Part shown: one piece after another, positions 16,299-24,291 of the stretch
How positions within the stretch are numbered: position 1 is the stretch's first letter
How the letters are laid out: each line of letters begins with the position of its first letter
Source: Lachnocurva sp045579705
GTDB taxonomy: Bacteria > Bacillota > Clostridia > Lachnospirales > Lachnospiraceae
Length of the DNA: 64,000 bases
Direction: 5' to 3'
NCBI GenBank assembly: GCA_045579705.1
Contig: JAZNMP010000019.1
Coordinates: forward strand, 62,001 to 126,000
Made by a program: the position numbers and the translations under genes
Notes under the pieces: model-generated
What the model was told of the DNA's origin: nothing
What the model saw: only the letters and a program-made list of their open reading frames with translations
Database searches by the model: none

Positions 16299-17432
16299 AT
16301 GAAAAAAAGACTCCTGATAGTAGCATTTCTAATATGTATCTCTGCAAAATCATGTAAGAAAGCACCCGAGGCTGTAAAAAATCATATTAAAAATTATGGT
16401 GAGAACAGCCAAATGAAAAAAGTGGAAAATGAGTATGTAGAGGTCGAAGAACTAAGGAATATAGAGTTAGATTCTTATAAAAAAAGATATGAGAATTTGC
16501 AATTGCCGGATTATATAGATATCGCTGAAATTAGCAGTATATATGAAATGAAAGGTATTTATAAAGATGATTATTTAAAGAGAAGAAAGGAATTATGGAA
16601 CTCTTTTGGGTTAGAAAATATAGTCAAAGTAGAAAAGTGGGATTCTCTAAATGTAAAAGGTAGAAACTGGTATGGGAATACATATGTTTCGGGAACGAAT
16701 AATGGGTTCTTCTCATATTTTAATGATATTGAAAAGTTTTCGTCGTTAAATGCTGACCCTGAAAAATATTATTTGATGCGTGATGAAAATGTGAAGAGTG
16801 AGACGGTAGTAAGAGATGGAATGGAAATTAGTCTTTCTGACGTGGTGTCAGATTCTAAGAAGGAATATAGAGCCGATTTGGTTTCTAGAGAATTTGAATT
16901 TAAGCCATTGTATATAGAATTTAAGGACGATAATCAAACATTATCTGTAGAAGGGTCATTTTCGTATAAAGGCATTACGTTTATGAGTAATTATATTAGT
17001 GCGAAGATGAGAGATAGAGAAGTGTTTAAGACGGGGATGTCGGTTGATCTGGATTATAAGGAAGGAAATAAACTTGTTGGATATACATCAGAATCGATGC
17101 TTACTCTTACAAATAAAAAACGTATATCTAAAGTATTATCACTACAGTCAGCATTGGATAAAGTATCAAAAAAATTGTCTGGGTTTAATTTGGTAAAAAT
17201 AGATGAGATAAAACTCGTATACTGCATAATACCGGAGAGAAACGAAGAGCATATGGAAATAGAAAAGGGAGATAAAGTGACAATAATACCGGCTTATAAC
17301 ATGATGGTTCGTACAAATGATAAGGATGCAGATGAATTAAATGGCTATTTTAATATATTAGTGGATATGCAGACAGGAGAAGAGATAGATGATATAGGGA
17401 GAAATGGATTAAAACCTAGAAAAATAAAATAA
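16299..17432 (+). CDS. lipoprotein, paralogue 3
   Basis: TTGGAGG is placed seven bases before the ATG at 16299. The 377-residue protein has a short hydrophobic leader (LLIVAFLICISAKSC) whose cysteine is followed by K-K-A-P, as in the other copies. The lipobox Ala-Lys-Ser-Cys is poorer than usual, with Lys at -2. The central region (SVEGSFSYKGITFMSNYIS) and C-terminal domain (ALDKVSKKLSGFNLVKIDEIKLVY, FNILVDMQTGEEIDDIG) match paralogue 1. It is followed ten bases later by the ABC permease genes, which ties the lipoproteins to the exporter operon. Confidence 0.7.
   Translation: MKKRLLIVAFLICISAKSCKKAPEAVKNHIKNYGENSQMKKVENEYVEVEELRNIELDSYKKRYENLQLPDYIDIAEISSIYEMKGIYKDDYLKRRKELWNSFGLENIVKVEKWDSLNVKGRNWYGNTYVSGTNNGFFSYFNDIEKFSSLNADPEKYYLMRDENVKSETVVRDGMEISLSDVVSDSKKEYRADLVSREFEFKPLYIEFKDDNQTLSVEGSFSYKGITFMSNYISAKMRDREVFKTGMSVDLDYKEGNKLVGYTSESMLTLTNKKRISKVLSLQSALDKVSKKLSGFNLVKIDEIKLVYCIIPERNEEHMEIEKGDKVTIIPAYNMMVRTNDKDADELNGYFNILVDMQTGEEIDDIGRNGLKPRKIK
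17308..17420 (+). repeat. near-identical 113-bp segment, copy B
   Basis: It is the partner of 14957-15069, with three differences. It covers the same codons at the end of lipoprotein paralogue 3. Confidence 0.85.
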
Positions 17433-17442
17433 AGGGGGAACT

Positions 17443-18150
17443 ATGAAACAGTTTTACAAAGAATACAGAAACCGATACGAGTTTAAATATATTTTGATAC
17501 TCTCGGCATGTGTATGTATTACGTATTTTGTGAATCCGGTTGATAAGGTTAACAATCATCTTATTACAATGATAGATGTATTGGTGTCGCATAGGGATAG
17601 GATTCAGTACATAGGATGGGATACGCTTTTTTCAAATTTCTGGGGCGAGTGGTTTGTATTTACGATGCCGATTCTATTCACCGTATTATGCGTTAGAGTA
17701 TTTGCTGAAGAATTAAAGAGTGGAACATATAGGTATGTGATTTTGAGAATTTCGGAAGCAAAGTATTTTAGACGGATTATTATGGAGTTTATAGTTACCG
17801 CGCTTTTGATTATCTTCATTAGTGTTCTAATATATGCAGTGGTCTCAATGCTTATATTTCCAATGTACCCCAATATTCAAATTCAATCAGAAGATGATTT
17901 GATTTTAAATTCATTGCTTTATACATGTAAGACAGTGCCAAGAGTGTTAGCAACAATAGTATTTGTAATATTACTGGCGTATATATTTGCGGTGTTAACG
18001 ATGGATAAATATCTCGCGGTTATATTTCCATTTTTGATTGAGTACATGGTAGATCAAAAGATTACTAATGTGTTTTTATATTTGGCTTTAGATATAGCTA
18101 TGTATTGGGTTGCAGAATATGTGATGAGAAGGCGGGCAGAAAAAATATGA
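17443..18150 (+). CDS. ABC-2-type membrane permease subunit (first)
   Basis: The 235-residue membrane protein has about six predicted transmembrane helices: residues 16-34, a pair around 68-88, then four more through VLATIVFVILLAYIFAVLTM to the C-terminus. The EELKSGTYRYVILR segment after the second helix resembles the coupling region of ABC-2 permeases. AAAGGGGGA precedes the ATG. Its stop overlaps the next permease's start (ATGA), so the two are made together and probably form a heterodimer with the ATPase at 20572. The substrate is unknown; the adjacent secreted proteins are not obvious clients because they carry their own signal peptides. Confidence 0.72.
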   Translation: MKQFYKEYRNRYEFKYILILSACVCITYFVNPVDKVNNHLITMIDVLVSHRDRIQYIGWDTLFSNFWGEWFVFTMPILFTVLCVRVFAEELKSGTYRYVILRISEAKYFRRIIMEFIVTALLIIFISVLIYAVVSMLIFPMYPNIQIQSEDDLILNSLLYTCKTVPRVLATIVFVILLAYIFAVLTMDKYLAVIFPFLIEYMVDQKITNVFLYLALDIAMYWVAEYVMRRRAEKI

Positions 18151-18983
18151 AGCGTGAAGTTTGGATACTAGCAAAACAGGAATACTTAAGTTGGCTGTTA
18201 AACACTAGAAATGTTGCGGTTTTGATATTTGTAGTCTTTGTTAGAAAGGCGGTTGTGCTTCCGCTGATATATATGGCGAATAAATATCATACTGTTTTAA
18301 ATTGGGCAGAATCATCGATTGCAGTTGCAAATTCTGGAGTTTCTGTATTGTTGATTTCAGTTATTCTCTTAACAGTATTATCGGGATTGCCGCGTATAGA
18401 TAATGATTTTTACAATATTGTGTCTAGAGTAGGTATGAAAAGCTGGTGCAAGGCGCAGCTGGTATTTATGTATCTGGCGGTTGTCACATTTTGGTTGTTT
18501 GTTTTTTTCAGTACATGGGTACAAACAGCATATCTTAGTTATATAGAAGATGGATGGAGTTTAGTTACAACGCAGTATTCAGGGAATACTGCGATAGAGA
18601 ATCTTTTACCGTTAAATCTGTACAATCAAATGCCGCCGTTGAAAGCTTTTATGTTTACGTACCTTTTGATGCTTTTGTATTTTATCTTTACGATGAATGT
18701 TTTGGTGCTGGGAACATTATATGGAAAAAAGAATCTGACGACCATAGGACTGGTGATACTTTTGGCTGTTGGTGTAGCGGCAGCTGCTGCAAAGGTGAAA
18801 TGGATGTGGCTGTTTCCAGTAAGTCATTCTATTTTGATACTTCACTGTCAAAAATATTATAGAGCCCAGCTTTTTCCGATATGGTTATCTGTTTTACTTT
18901 TATTAGTATTTAATGTATTTATGACAATCTTAATTTATAGAAGAATGGTTTCTGTTGATGGGGAGATACTAAAGGGGAATTAA
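18147..18983 (+). CDS. ABC-2-type membrane permease subunit (second)
   Basis: The start at 18147 (MKREVWILAKQEY) overlaps the preceding stop as ATGA and is preferred over an upstream start in the same frame. The 278-residue protein has about six transmembrane helices, with a basic loop before them and FLFVFFSTWVQTAYLSYI-like aromatic helices in the middle. It resembles the second membrane subunit of bacteriocin- or antibiotic-type ABC exporters. A 53-bp gap and the left arm of the second inverted repeat separate it from the next small secreted-protein gene. Confidence 0.7.
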   Translation: MKREVWILAKQEYLSWLLNTRNVAVLIFVVFVRKAVVLPLIYMANKYHTVLNWAESSIAVANSGVSVLLISVILLTVLSGLPRIDNDFYNIVSRVGMKSWCKAQLVFMYLAVVTFWLFVFFSTWVQTAYLSYIEDGWSLVTTQYSGNTAIENLLPLNLYNQMPPLKAFMFTYLLMLLYFIFTMNVLVLGTLYGKKNLTTIGLVILLAVGVAAAAAKVKWMWLFPVSHSILILHCQKYYRAQLFPIWLSVLLLLVFNVFMTILIYRRMVSVDGEILKGN

Positions 18984-19004
18984 TTTGTTTTTTTAGGTAT
19001 GAAT

Positions 19005-19439
19005 AAATCAAGAAAAGATGCTGGAAAGGAGTAAATATGCGTAAAGTGCAACTAATTGCTTTTGTATTATGCGTAGTTCTTGGGGGGATATGCCATACAG
19101 AAGCGGCAACAAAGAGATGGAGTTTGCGTTATGTTAAGGGAGCGCCATCGTCAGAGTATAAAGAAGAAAGCGGGGCATATGTGGTTTGCACTTCAAATAC
19201 AATCTCTATGACGGTGGATTCGTTAACTTGTGGAGCGAAAGTTATTCTTTGTATAGGTGATAAGAATTGCTCGATAATGGCAAATCCAGGGCAAATTTCA
19301 GCTGGAGGATTTAGAAAAGGGAAAAAAGTATATTGCTTTGCTACATTTGAAGGAGCAAATTATGGCAATGCAACTAATTCTCCGAGTGGAAGAATTATTT
19401 ATTAAGGAGCAAATATGAAAAAGCATCTTTTCTTGATTT
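19005..19439. repeat. inverted repeat framing the second small secreted-protein gene
   Basis: AAATCAAGAAAAGATGCT (19005-19022) is perfectly complementary over 18 bases to AGCATCTTTTCTTGATTT (19422-19439), with 399 bases between. The right arm lies inside the next gene, covering codons 3-8 of the lipoprotein. Confidence 0.88.
19037..19405 (+). CDS. small secreted protein, paralogue 2 of 3 (W-x-L-R-Y family)
   Basis: The 122-residue precursor has an N-terminal signal peptide (MRKVQLIAFVLCVVLGGICHTEA, cleavage near residue 24). The mature part opens with KRWSLRYVKGAPSSEYKEE, has ISMTVDSLTCGAKV in the middle and ends in ANYGNATNSPSGRIIY. It holds four cysteines in the mature region, where paralogue 3 has none, so disulfides are not essential to the fold. 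GGAAAGGAG precedes the ATG. The gap to the following lipoprotein is only nine bases. Role unknown. Confidence 0.72.
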   Translation: MRKVQLIAFVLCVVLGGICHTEAATKRWSLRYVKGAPSSEYKEESGAYVVCTSNTISMTVDSLTCGAKVILCIGDKNCSIMANPGQISAGGFRKGKKVYCFATFEGANYGNATNSPSGRIIY

Positions 19440-20551
19440 TAATAATTGGAGCGATATTCTTGCTAGGATCATGTAGGAAGGCTCCTAAATGTGTAGTAAA
19501 CAATATGAAGGAATATGGAGAAAACGGATTAATTGATGAGGTCAAGTTGAAGTACGTGAGAATAAAAGATATAAAAGATTCTAAAATGGATAACTTGATG
19601 TGTAAAAATATTGTCTTAGAAAATGGTTTAGACCTTTCAGAGGTAAACAGAGTATATGATTTAAAATGTGTCTATGGTGAAAGTAAAACTGATTATGAGA
19701 AAATTAAAACGGAGTGTTTTGAGTCTCCGGTATTGAATAATTGGAAACAAGTGAATAGTGAGTTAAAAGGAGATGAAGGATCACAGCTAGAGTACGAAAA
19801 CAAAACTTTATTTGTAGATAAAAGCGGATATATAGATTGGTGTAGTGACGCAAAATTTTGGTCAGGTGCTTCCGGGATAGATGCTCCGTATGAAGTTCTT
19901 GATGAAAAGAATATAGATTTAAAAAAAGCTTATGCAATGATAGGAGGGAAAGAAGAGTTACAAAAGATAAATGCTAGGGTGATATCTTTGGACGCAAAGC
20001 TGTATGACGATTATGATATTAGACCACATTTATATAAGGTGCATTTGTCAAGAGTAAAAAATAATAATGTACTCAGTTTGCTTTACGAGTTGAAATATAA
20101 TGGCATACCATTAGATATTTATACATCCAAGTATAAAGTAATTAATTATACGCCGAAGACTATTAGAACGAATAATTATTGTAGAGCTTATATTTGGGAA
20201 AAAGGAAAGATTGGGCTTTATAGTCATGATGAACGAATACGAATTAAACAAAAAAAAGAATTAAAAAGGATTTTATCGTTTGATTCTGCATTAGAGGTTG
20301 TCTCAAAAAAATTTTCTGGTTTTTCGAAAATAAAGGTTAATGAGGTGAAATTGGTCTATTTGATTGAACCGCAGAAGCAAAGGAAAGGGGACTATTATGC
20401 AAAAAATGGTGCGAGAGTACGTCTTAGACCTGCATATAGGTTTTTGATAAAGAAAAATAGAGAATTATCGTTAGAAGAGAATATGTATTATTACATAAAT
20501 GTGGATGCGCAAACAGGAGAGATTGAATCGAATATAAATGAGGGGAATTAA
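19415..20551 (+). CDS. lipoprotein, paralogue 4
   Basis: The 378-residue protein has lipobox LLGSC followed by RKAP, then CVVNNMKEYGENG, the same opening as the frameshifted copy. It contains the central LLYELKYNGIPLDIYTSKYKV block and a C-terminal AxDxV/SGF/KVxLRPAYRFLI/YINVDxQTGEI domain. AAGGAG is seven bases before the ATG. The first codons double as the right arm of the inverted repeat around the preceding gene, so its start region may be folded with the leader of the small-protein gene. Confidence 0.72.
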   Translation: MKKHLFLILIIGAIFLLGSCRKAPKCVVNNMKEYGENGLIDEVKLKYVRIKDIKDSKMDNLMCKNIVLENGLDLSEVNRVYDLKCVYGESKTDYEKIKTECFESPVLNNWKQVNSELKGDEGSQLEYENKTLFVDKSGYIDWCSDAKFWSGASGIDAPYEVLDEKNIDLKKAYAMIGGKEELQKINARVISLDAKLYDDYDIRPHLYKVHLSRVKNNNVLSLLYELKYNGIPLDIYTSKYKVINYTPKTIRTNNYCRAYIWEKGKIGLYSHDERIRIKQKKELKRILSFDSALEVVSKKFSGFSKIKVNEVKLVYLIEPQKQRKGDYYAKNGARVRLRPAYRFLIKKNRELSLEENMYYYINVDAQTGEIESNINEGN

Positions 20552-20571
20552 GGTCTTGAGAAGGAGAGAAC

Positions 20572-21195
20572 ATGATTGAGCTAAAAAATGTATCATTGAA
20601 ACTTAAGGATAAAGAATTGCTGAAGAATATAAATATAACGGCTGAGAATGGAGAAATAGTTGGGCTAGTTGGATATAACGGTTCGGGAAAAACTCTAATT
20701 ATGAAGTGTATATGTGGTTTTATTAATCAGTATACGGGAGTGATTAAAGTTGATGGCGTGGATATTAGAACAATTTCAGTTGAGAAGTTAGATATGGGAA
20801 TTCAGATTGAAGTACCTTCTTTTTTGTCGTTCTACTCAGGCTTTAAGAATTTAAAAATGTTAGCGGGTTTGAAAGGGAATATAAATGATGAAGATATCTG
20901 TGGGGTAATGAAACTAGTAGGATTGAATCCAGATAGTAAACTCTGCGTAGCTAAGTATTCTTTAGGTATGAGGCAGAGGTTGGGAATTGCGCAGGCACTT
21001 ATGGAAAATCCGAACATACTTATTTTGGATGAACCGTTTAATAGTTTAGATTATGAGATAAGCCAGAATATTAGACGAATACTTTTAAAGGAGAAGGAAA
21101 AGGGGAAAACGATACTAATCACGTCTCATAATCCATATGATATAGAGACTTTGTGTGATAAAACATATCAAATTGAAAAAGGGGAGATAGTTTAA
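20572..21195 (+). CDS. ABC transporter ATP-binding subunit
   Basis: The 207-residue ATPase is complete, with Walker A GYNGSGKTL, signature YSLGMRQRLGIAQAL, Walker B NILILDEPFNSLD and the switch histidine in ITSHN. The length is at the short end for exporters of the bacteriocin/antibiotic-resistance class. It presumably powers the two permeases at 17443 and 18147, although a small-protein/lipoprotein pair is placed between them, which suggests insertion of that pair into an older three-gene exporter operon. Confidence 0.92.
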   Translation: MIELKNVSLKLKDKELLKNINITAENGEIVGLVGYNGSGKTLIMKCICGFINQYTGVIKVDGVDIRTISVEKLDMGIQIEVPSFLSFYSGFKNLKMLAGLKGNINDEDICGVMKLVGLNPDSKLCVAKYSLGMRQRLGIAQALMENPNILILDEPFNSLDYEISQNIRRILLKEKEKGKTILITSHNPYDIETLCDKTYQIEKGEIV

Positions 21196-21199
21196 AGAG

Positions 21200-21646
21200 A
21201 ATAAACAAGAAGAGACGTAATAGAAAAGGAGGAGGAAATGTCTAGACGATTAATATCGTGTATTGCTGTAGTTTTATTCTTGGCAATCGGTGTTAGGTAT
21301 GATGCGTCAGCAGAGACGCATGGATGGAGTTTGAGATATGTAAAGGGAGCTCCTTACTCAGAGTATAAGGACCAAGATAATCAGTACTATGATCTGAAAA
21401 ATGGATCTGCAAAAATGACTGTAGACAAGTTGAATGGTGGTGCGAAGGTGTTTTTGATGGTTGATGCAAAGAATAGAGCTTTATTTAATCGAACTGGTGA
21501 ATTAACAGCAAATGGGATAACACCGATTAATAAGAGGGTGTGGTTTCATGCATCTTTTAGTGGTGCAAATTATGGACATGTAACTAATAGGCCAAGCGGA
21601 AGAATTATATACTAGGTAACAAGGCGGCTGTCTCTTCTTGTTTATT
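21200..21646. repeat. inverted repeat framing the third small secreted-protein gene
   Basis: AATAAACAAGAAGAGAC (21200-21216) is perfectly complementary over 17 bases to GTCTCTTCTTGTTTATT (21630-21646), with 413 bases between. The right arm sits 14 bases before the next lipoprotein's ATG. Confidence 0.88.
21238..21615 (+). CDS. small secreted protein, paralogue 3 of 3 (W-x-L-R-Y family)
   Basis: The 125-residue precursor has signal peptide MSRRLISCIAVVLFLAIG and probable cleavage after ASA near residue 26. The mature protein begins ETHGWSLRYVKGAPYSEYKD, includes AKMTVDKLNGGAKVFLMV and ends ANYGHVTNRPSGRIIY. It lacks cysteines. The exact conservation of the terminal PSGR(I/V)IY in all three copies implies that the C-terminus is functional. 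The ribosome site AAAGGAGGAGG is the strongest of the three, so this copy may be the best expressed. Confidence 0.72.
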   Translation: MSRRLISCIAVVLFLAIGVRYDASAETHGWSLRYVKGAPYSEYKDQDNQYYDLKNGSAKMTVDKLNGGAKVFLMVDAKNRALFNRTGELTANGITPINKRVWFHASFSGANYGHVTNRPSGRIIY

Positions 21647-21660
21647 ATAGTGGGGCGAGT

Positions 21661-22797
21661 ATGAAGAAAAGTACTATTTGTATAATGTGCATTTTGTGTT
21701 TGGGGTTTGTGTCTTGCAGGAAGGTTCCAAATGCTGTGAAAGAGAATATGAAAAAATATGGTTATAATGGTCGTTATGAAGCAGATGTTGATTATTATAC
21801 AGTTCGTGAATTGAGAATGGAGAATTTAAAGAAGCATAGTCTCTTAAAGTCTAATCTTAGCATTCAAAATGAACTGGATTATTCAAAGATTGAAGGAATA
21901 TATGATATACAAGCAATCTTTGGAGCTGATTCTTTAAAATATAAAGATCAAACATGTAAAAGCCTTAGACCGGATTTGGAGAAGATTAAATGGGAAAAAG
22001 TGTTTGGTGAAGAAGATGGGAATCATGGGTATGAAAAAAAGAATGGAAAAATAAGATTTGAAATATATGATTCAGGCTTTGTTTCATATAATGATGATTC
22101 AAAGTATGAAAGACCTGAAAGTGACACACTAAAAAAGAGTGTATGCATAGATAAAGATAACAATATTAATGTTAATTTAGAGAATGGAATGGTAGATGTA
22201 AATAAGCTGAATAAGTTGTTAAAGCGCGAGTATGCAAAGATAAAAGATTATCGACCTTTTAGTATAAAAGGAAAACATGCGGAGATATACTCTAATGGTA
22301 ATAAGGAAGCTTGTTGGATATATGCAGAGCTTATGTATAAGGGGGTTCCGTTAGACCATTATTCTTCAAAAATAAAAATTGATGACCAGATGAACGCTAA
22401 ATGGGAGAGAAGTTACGCTTCGGTAGAGGGTGTTTTTTATGAGACAAATGAGCTTGGCTTTTTTTCGTGTACAGAGCAGATAAAACCAGTGAGTATTAAA
22501 GAGGTAAAGAGATTTATATCTCTTGAATCTGCCTTAGATTTGGTAAAGAGTAAGTATTCAGGATTTAGCAGTATGAATGTTGAGGAGATAACCCCCCGCT
22601 ACATATTAGTTAATGATTATAAACTAGGTACATATGCATATAAAAAAGGAAATAAGGTTCATTTAAAACCGGTATATCAGATAATCATTCCTAAGCCTGA
22701 ATTAAATACTGAATTTAATAATTATTGTTATATAAATGTTGATATGCAAACTGGAGAAATAGATTCTAATTTAGAAGAGGCGGGGTATAGGCCATGA
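21661..22797 (+). CDS. lipoprotein, paralogue 5
   Basis: The 378-residue protein has lipobox FVSC followed by RKVP. It shares the NMKKYGYNG opening, the central AELMYKGVPLDHYSSKIKI block and the C-terminal ALDLVKSKYSGF / KVHLKPVYQIIIP / YINVDMQTGEID domain with the other copies. The ribosome site is weak (GGGGCGAG, close to the ATG), in contrast to the small-protein gene before it. It is the last gene of the array; a terminator for the opposite strand follows. Confidence 0.7.
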   Translation: MKKSTICIMCILCLGFVSCRKVPNAVKENMKKYGYNGRYEADVDYYTVRELRMENLKKHSLLKSNLSIQNELDYSKIEGIYDIQAIFGADSLKYKDQTCKSLRPDLEKIKWEKVFGEEDGNHGYEKKNGKIRFEIYDSGFVSYNDDSKYERPESDTLKKSVCIDKDNNINVNLENGMVDVNKLNKLLKREYAKIKDYRPFSIKGKHAEIYSNGNKEACWIYAELMYKGVPLDHYSSKIKIDDQMNAKWERSYASVEGVFYETNELGFFSCTEQIKPVSIKEVKRFISLESALDLVKSKYSGFSSMNVEEITPRYILVNDYKLGTYAYKKGNKVHLKPVYQIIIPKPELNTEFNNYCYINVDMQTGEIDSNLEEAGYRP

Positions 22798-22821
22798 GGT
22801 GTAAGAGTATATTTATAATGT

Positions 22822-22852
22822 AAAAAAGAGTGAAAGCTAGATGCTTTCACTC
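22822..22852 (-). terminator. intrinsic terminator of the nadBC-niaR operon
   Basis: GAGTGAAAGC (22828-22837) pairs with GCTTTCACTC (22843-22852). Read on the minus strand it is followed by TTTTTTAC. It overlaps the last codons of niaR. Confidence 0.82.
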
Positions 22853-23385
22853 CAAAAATCAACAGGTTCATAATCTTGTAAACGGGCGAGAAAACCTCGC
22901 TCGTTTAGTTTTTCTTTGATTAAATCTAAAGTCTCCGGGGAGTCCGCAGATACTGTATGGTAGTGATAACCAGAGGTTATATTCTTGAGAGGAGTGGAGC
23001 GGCCGCTCGTCATATCCTCCATAAACAGATCGACATCGTGGCGAGATTTGATATTTAAATCTGCTCGAATGATTCCGTAGGATCTGTGAGATACGAATAC
23101 GTCATCTACGCACCCTCCTGCATCGACAATGATATAGAGCTCTTCGCGCGTTTCTTCATCGGTATGATTAGTTTTAAAAACTCTGGTTTTTGAAGAGGCT
23201 TTTTGGACGAAGTAACCGCGATTCATAGAAAAAATCTGTGCGCCATTTGCTCGCATTAGGGCTATGTCCTGGACTACTGATTGGCGGCTTACGCCAACTA
23301 TCTTTGCAAGGTCAGTTCCGGAAATAGGGTTATCACTATTCTTTAAAATAGTATAGATTTGTTTTCTTCGTTCTTCTCCGTTCAA
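22837..23385 (-). CDS. niaR: NiaR-type repressor of NAD synthesis (HTH + 3H domain)
   Basis: The 182-residue protein has an N-terminal HTH_11 domain (RRKQIYTILKNSDNPISGTDLAKIVGVSRQSVVQDIALMRANG) and a C-terminal 3H domain with the conserved histidines in VDDVFVSHRSYG, SRHDVDLFM and SGYHYHTV. NiaR senses nicotinic acid and represses NAD-synthesis or niacin-uptake genes. It is co-transcribed behind nadB and nadC, so it likely represses its own operon and the divergent nadA. Family and context agree well. Confidence 0.9.
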   Translation of the reverse strand: MNGEERRKQIYTILKNSDNPISGTDLAKIVGVSRQSVVQDIALMRANGAQIFSMNRGYFVQKASSKTRVFKTNHTDEETREELYIIVDAGGCVDDVFVSHRSYGIIRADLNIKSRHDVDLFMEDMTSGRSTPLKNITSGYHYHTVSADSPETLDLIKEKLNERGFLARLQDYEPVDFWSESI

Positions 23386-23424
23386 TTATAGAGTCTCCTT
23401 TCCTATAGTTTTTAAAGCAATAGA

Positions 23425-24279
23425 TTATATTGCATGTAGATTTTTTAGTGAAATATCAAGTATGGGTGATGAATGTGTTAAAGCACCACTTGATACATAG
23501 TCTACGTTGAGATCGCGTATTTTGTCTATATTTTCTTTACTCATATTTCCAGAAATCTCGATTTCGGCACGGCCGTTTATGATAGATATAGCTTCTTTCA
23601 TAGTATCGTGGTCCATGTTATCGAGCATAATTATGTCGGCTCCTGCTTCGACTGCGTCACGTACCATGTCGAGAGTTTCGACTTCTGCTTCGATCTTTCG
23701 TACAAATGGAGCATAAGCTTTTGCCATTGTTATGGCTTCTTTAACTCCGCCGGCAGCTCCGATGTGGTTATCTTTAAGCATGACACCGTCAGTCAGATTG
23801 TATCGGTGATTATTTCCGCCACCGATTCTAACTGAGTATTTTTCAAAGATGCGATTATTCGGAGTCGTCTTTCTGGTGTCTAGTAGTTTGATGTTAGTTC
23901 CGGATAGGAGAGAAGCGACTTTGTTCGTGTATGTAGCAACTCCGCTCATTCTCTGTAGGTAGTTTAGAGCTACGCGCTCGCCTGAAAGAAGAACCCGAAT
24001 ATCTCCAGTTACGGTTGCCATCTTTGATCCGGCCTTAACAGTGTCACCATCTGAAACGTAGAATTCACATTTGGTGGATTCATCTAATAAAGTAAAGATT
24101 CGCTCGAATATTTGAAGACCGCATATGATACCGTCTTCTTTGCAGATCAAATCAACCTGTCCCATTTTTGGTACAGACATAACGCAGTTCGTCGATACAT
24201 CTTCAGAGGTGATGTCTTCCTGAAGCGCCTGACGTAGTAATGGATCGATATTTAGTTTTAGTGTAATAGGATCAAACAT
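23425..24279 (-). CDS. nadC: nicotinate-nucleotide pyrophosphorylase (quinolinate phosphoribosyltransferase)
   Basis: This 284-residue enzyme converts quinolinate and PRPP to nicotinate mononucleotide and CO2. Visible signatures are LNYLQRMSGVATYT, LLDTRKTTPNNRIFEKYSVRIGGGNNHR (substrate arginines and lysine), LKDNHIGA, EAEVETLD, IIMLDNMD and EISGNMSKENI. Length is normal. It lies 12 bp after nadB and 39 bp before niaR in a single minus-strand unit. Confidence 0.96.
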   Translation of the reverse strand: MFDPITLKLNIDPLLRQALQEDITSEDVSTNCVMSVPKMGQVDLICKEDGIICGLQIFERIFTLLDESTKCEFYVSDGDTVKAGSKMATVTGDIRVLLSGERVALNYLQRMSGVATYTNKVASLLSGTNIKLLDTRKTTPNNRIFEKYSVRIGGGNNHRYNLTDGVMLKDNHIGAAGGVKEAITMAKAYAPFVRKIEAEVETLDMVRDAVEAGADIIMLDNMDHDTMKEAISIINGRAEIEISGNMSKENIDKIRDLNVDYVSSGALTHSSPILDISLKNLHAI

Positions 24280-24291
24280 ATTTCTTCCTCT

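Noticed and set aside
13540..21646. Phase-variable invertible segments as the firm explanation of the inverted repeats
   Set aside because: No site-specific recombinase is encoded in the window and the three repeats share no common core, as one invertase would require. It is kept only as an alternative in the findings.
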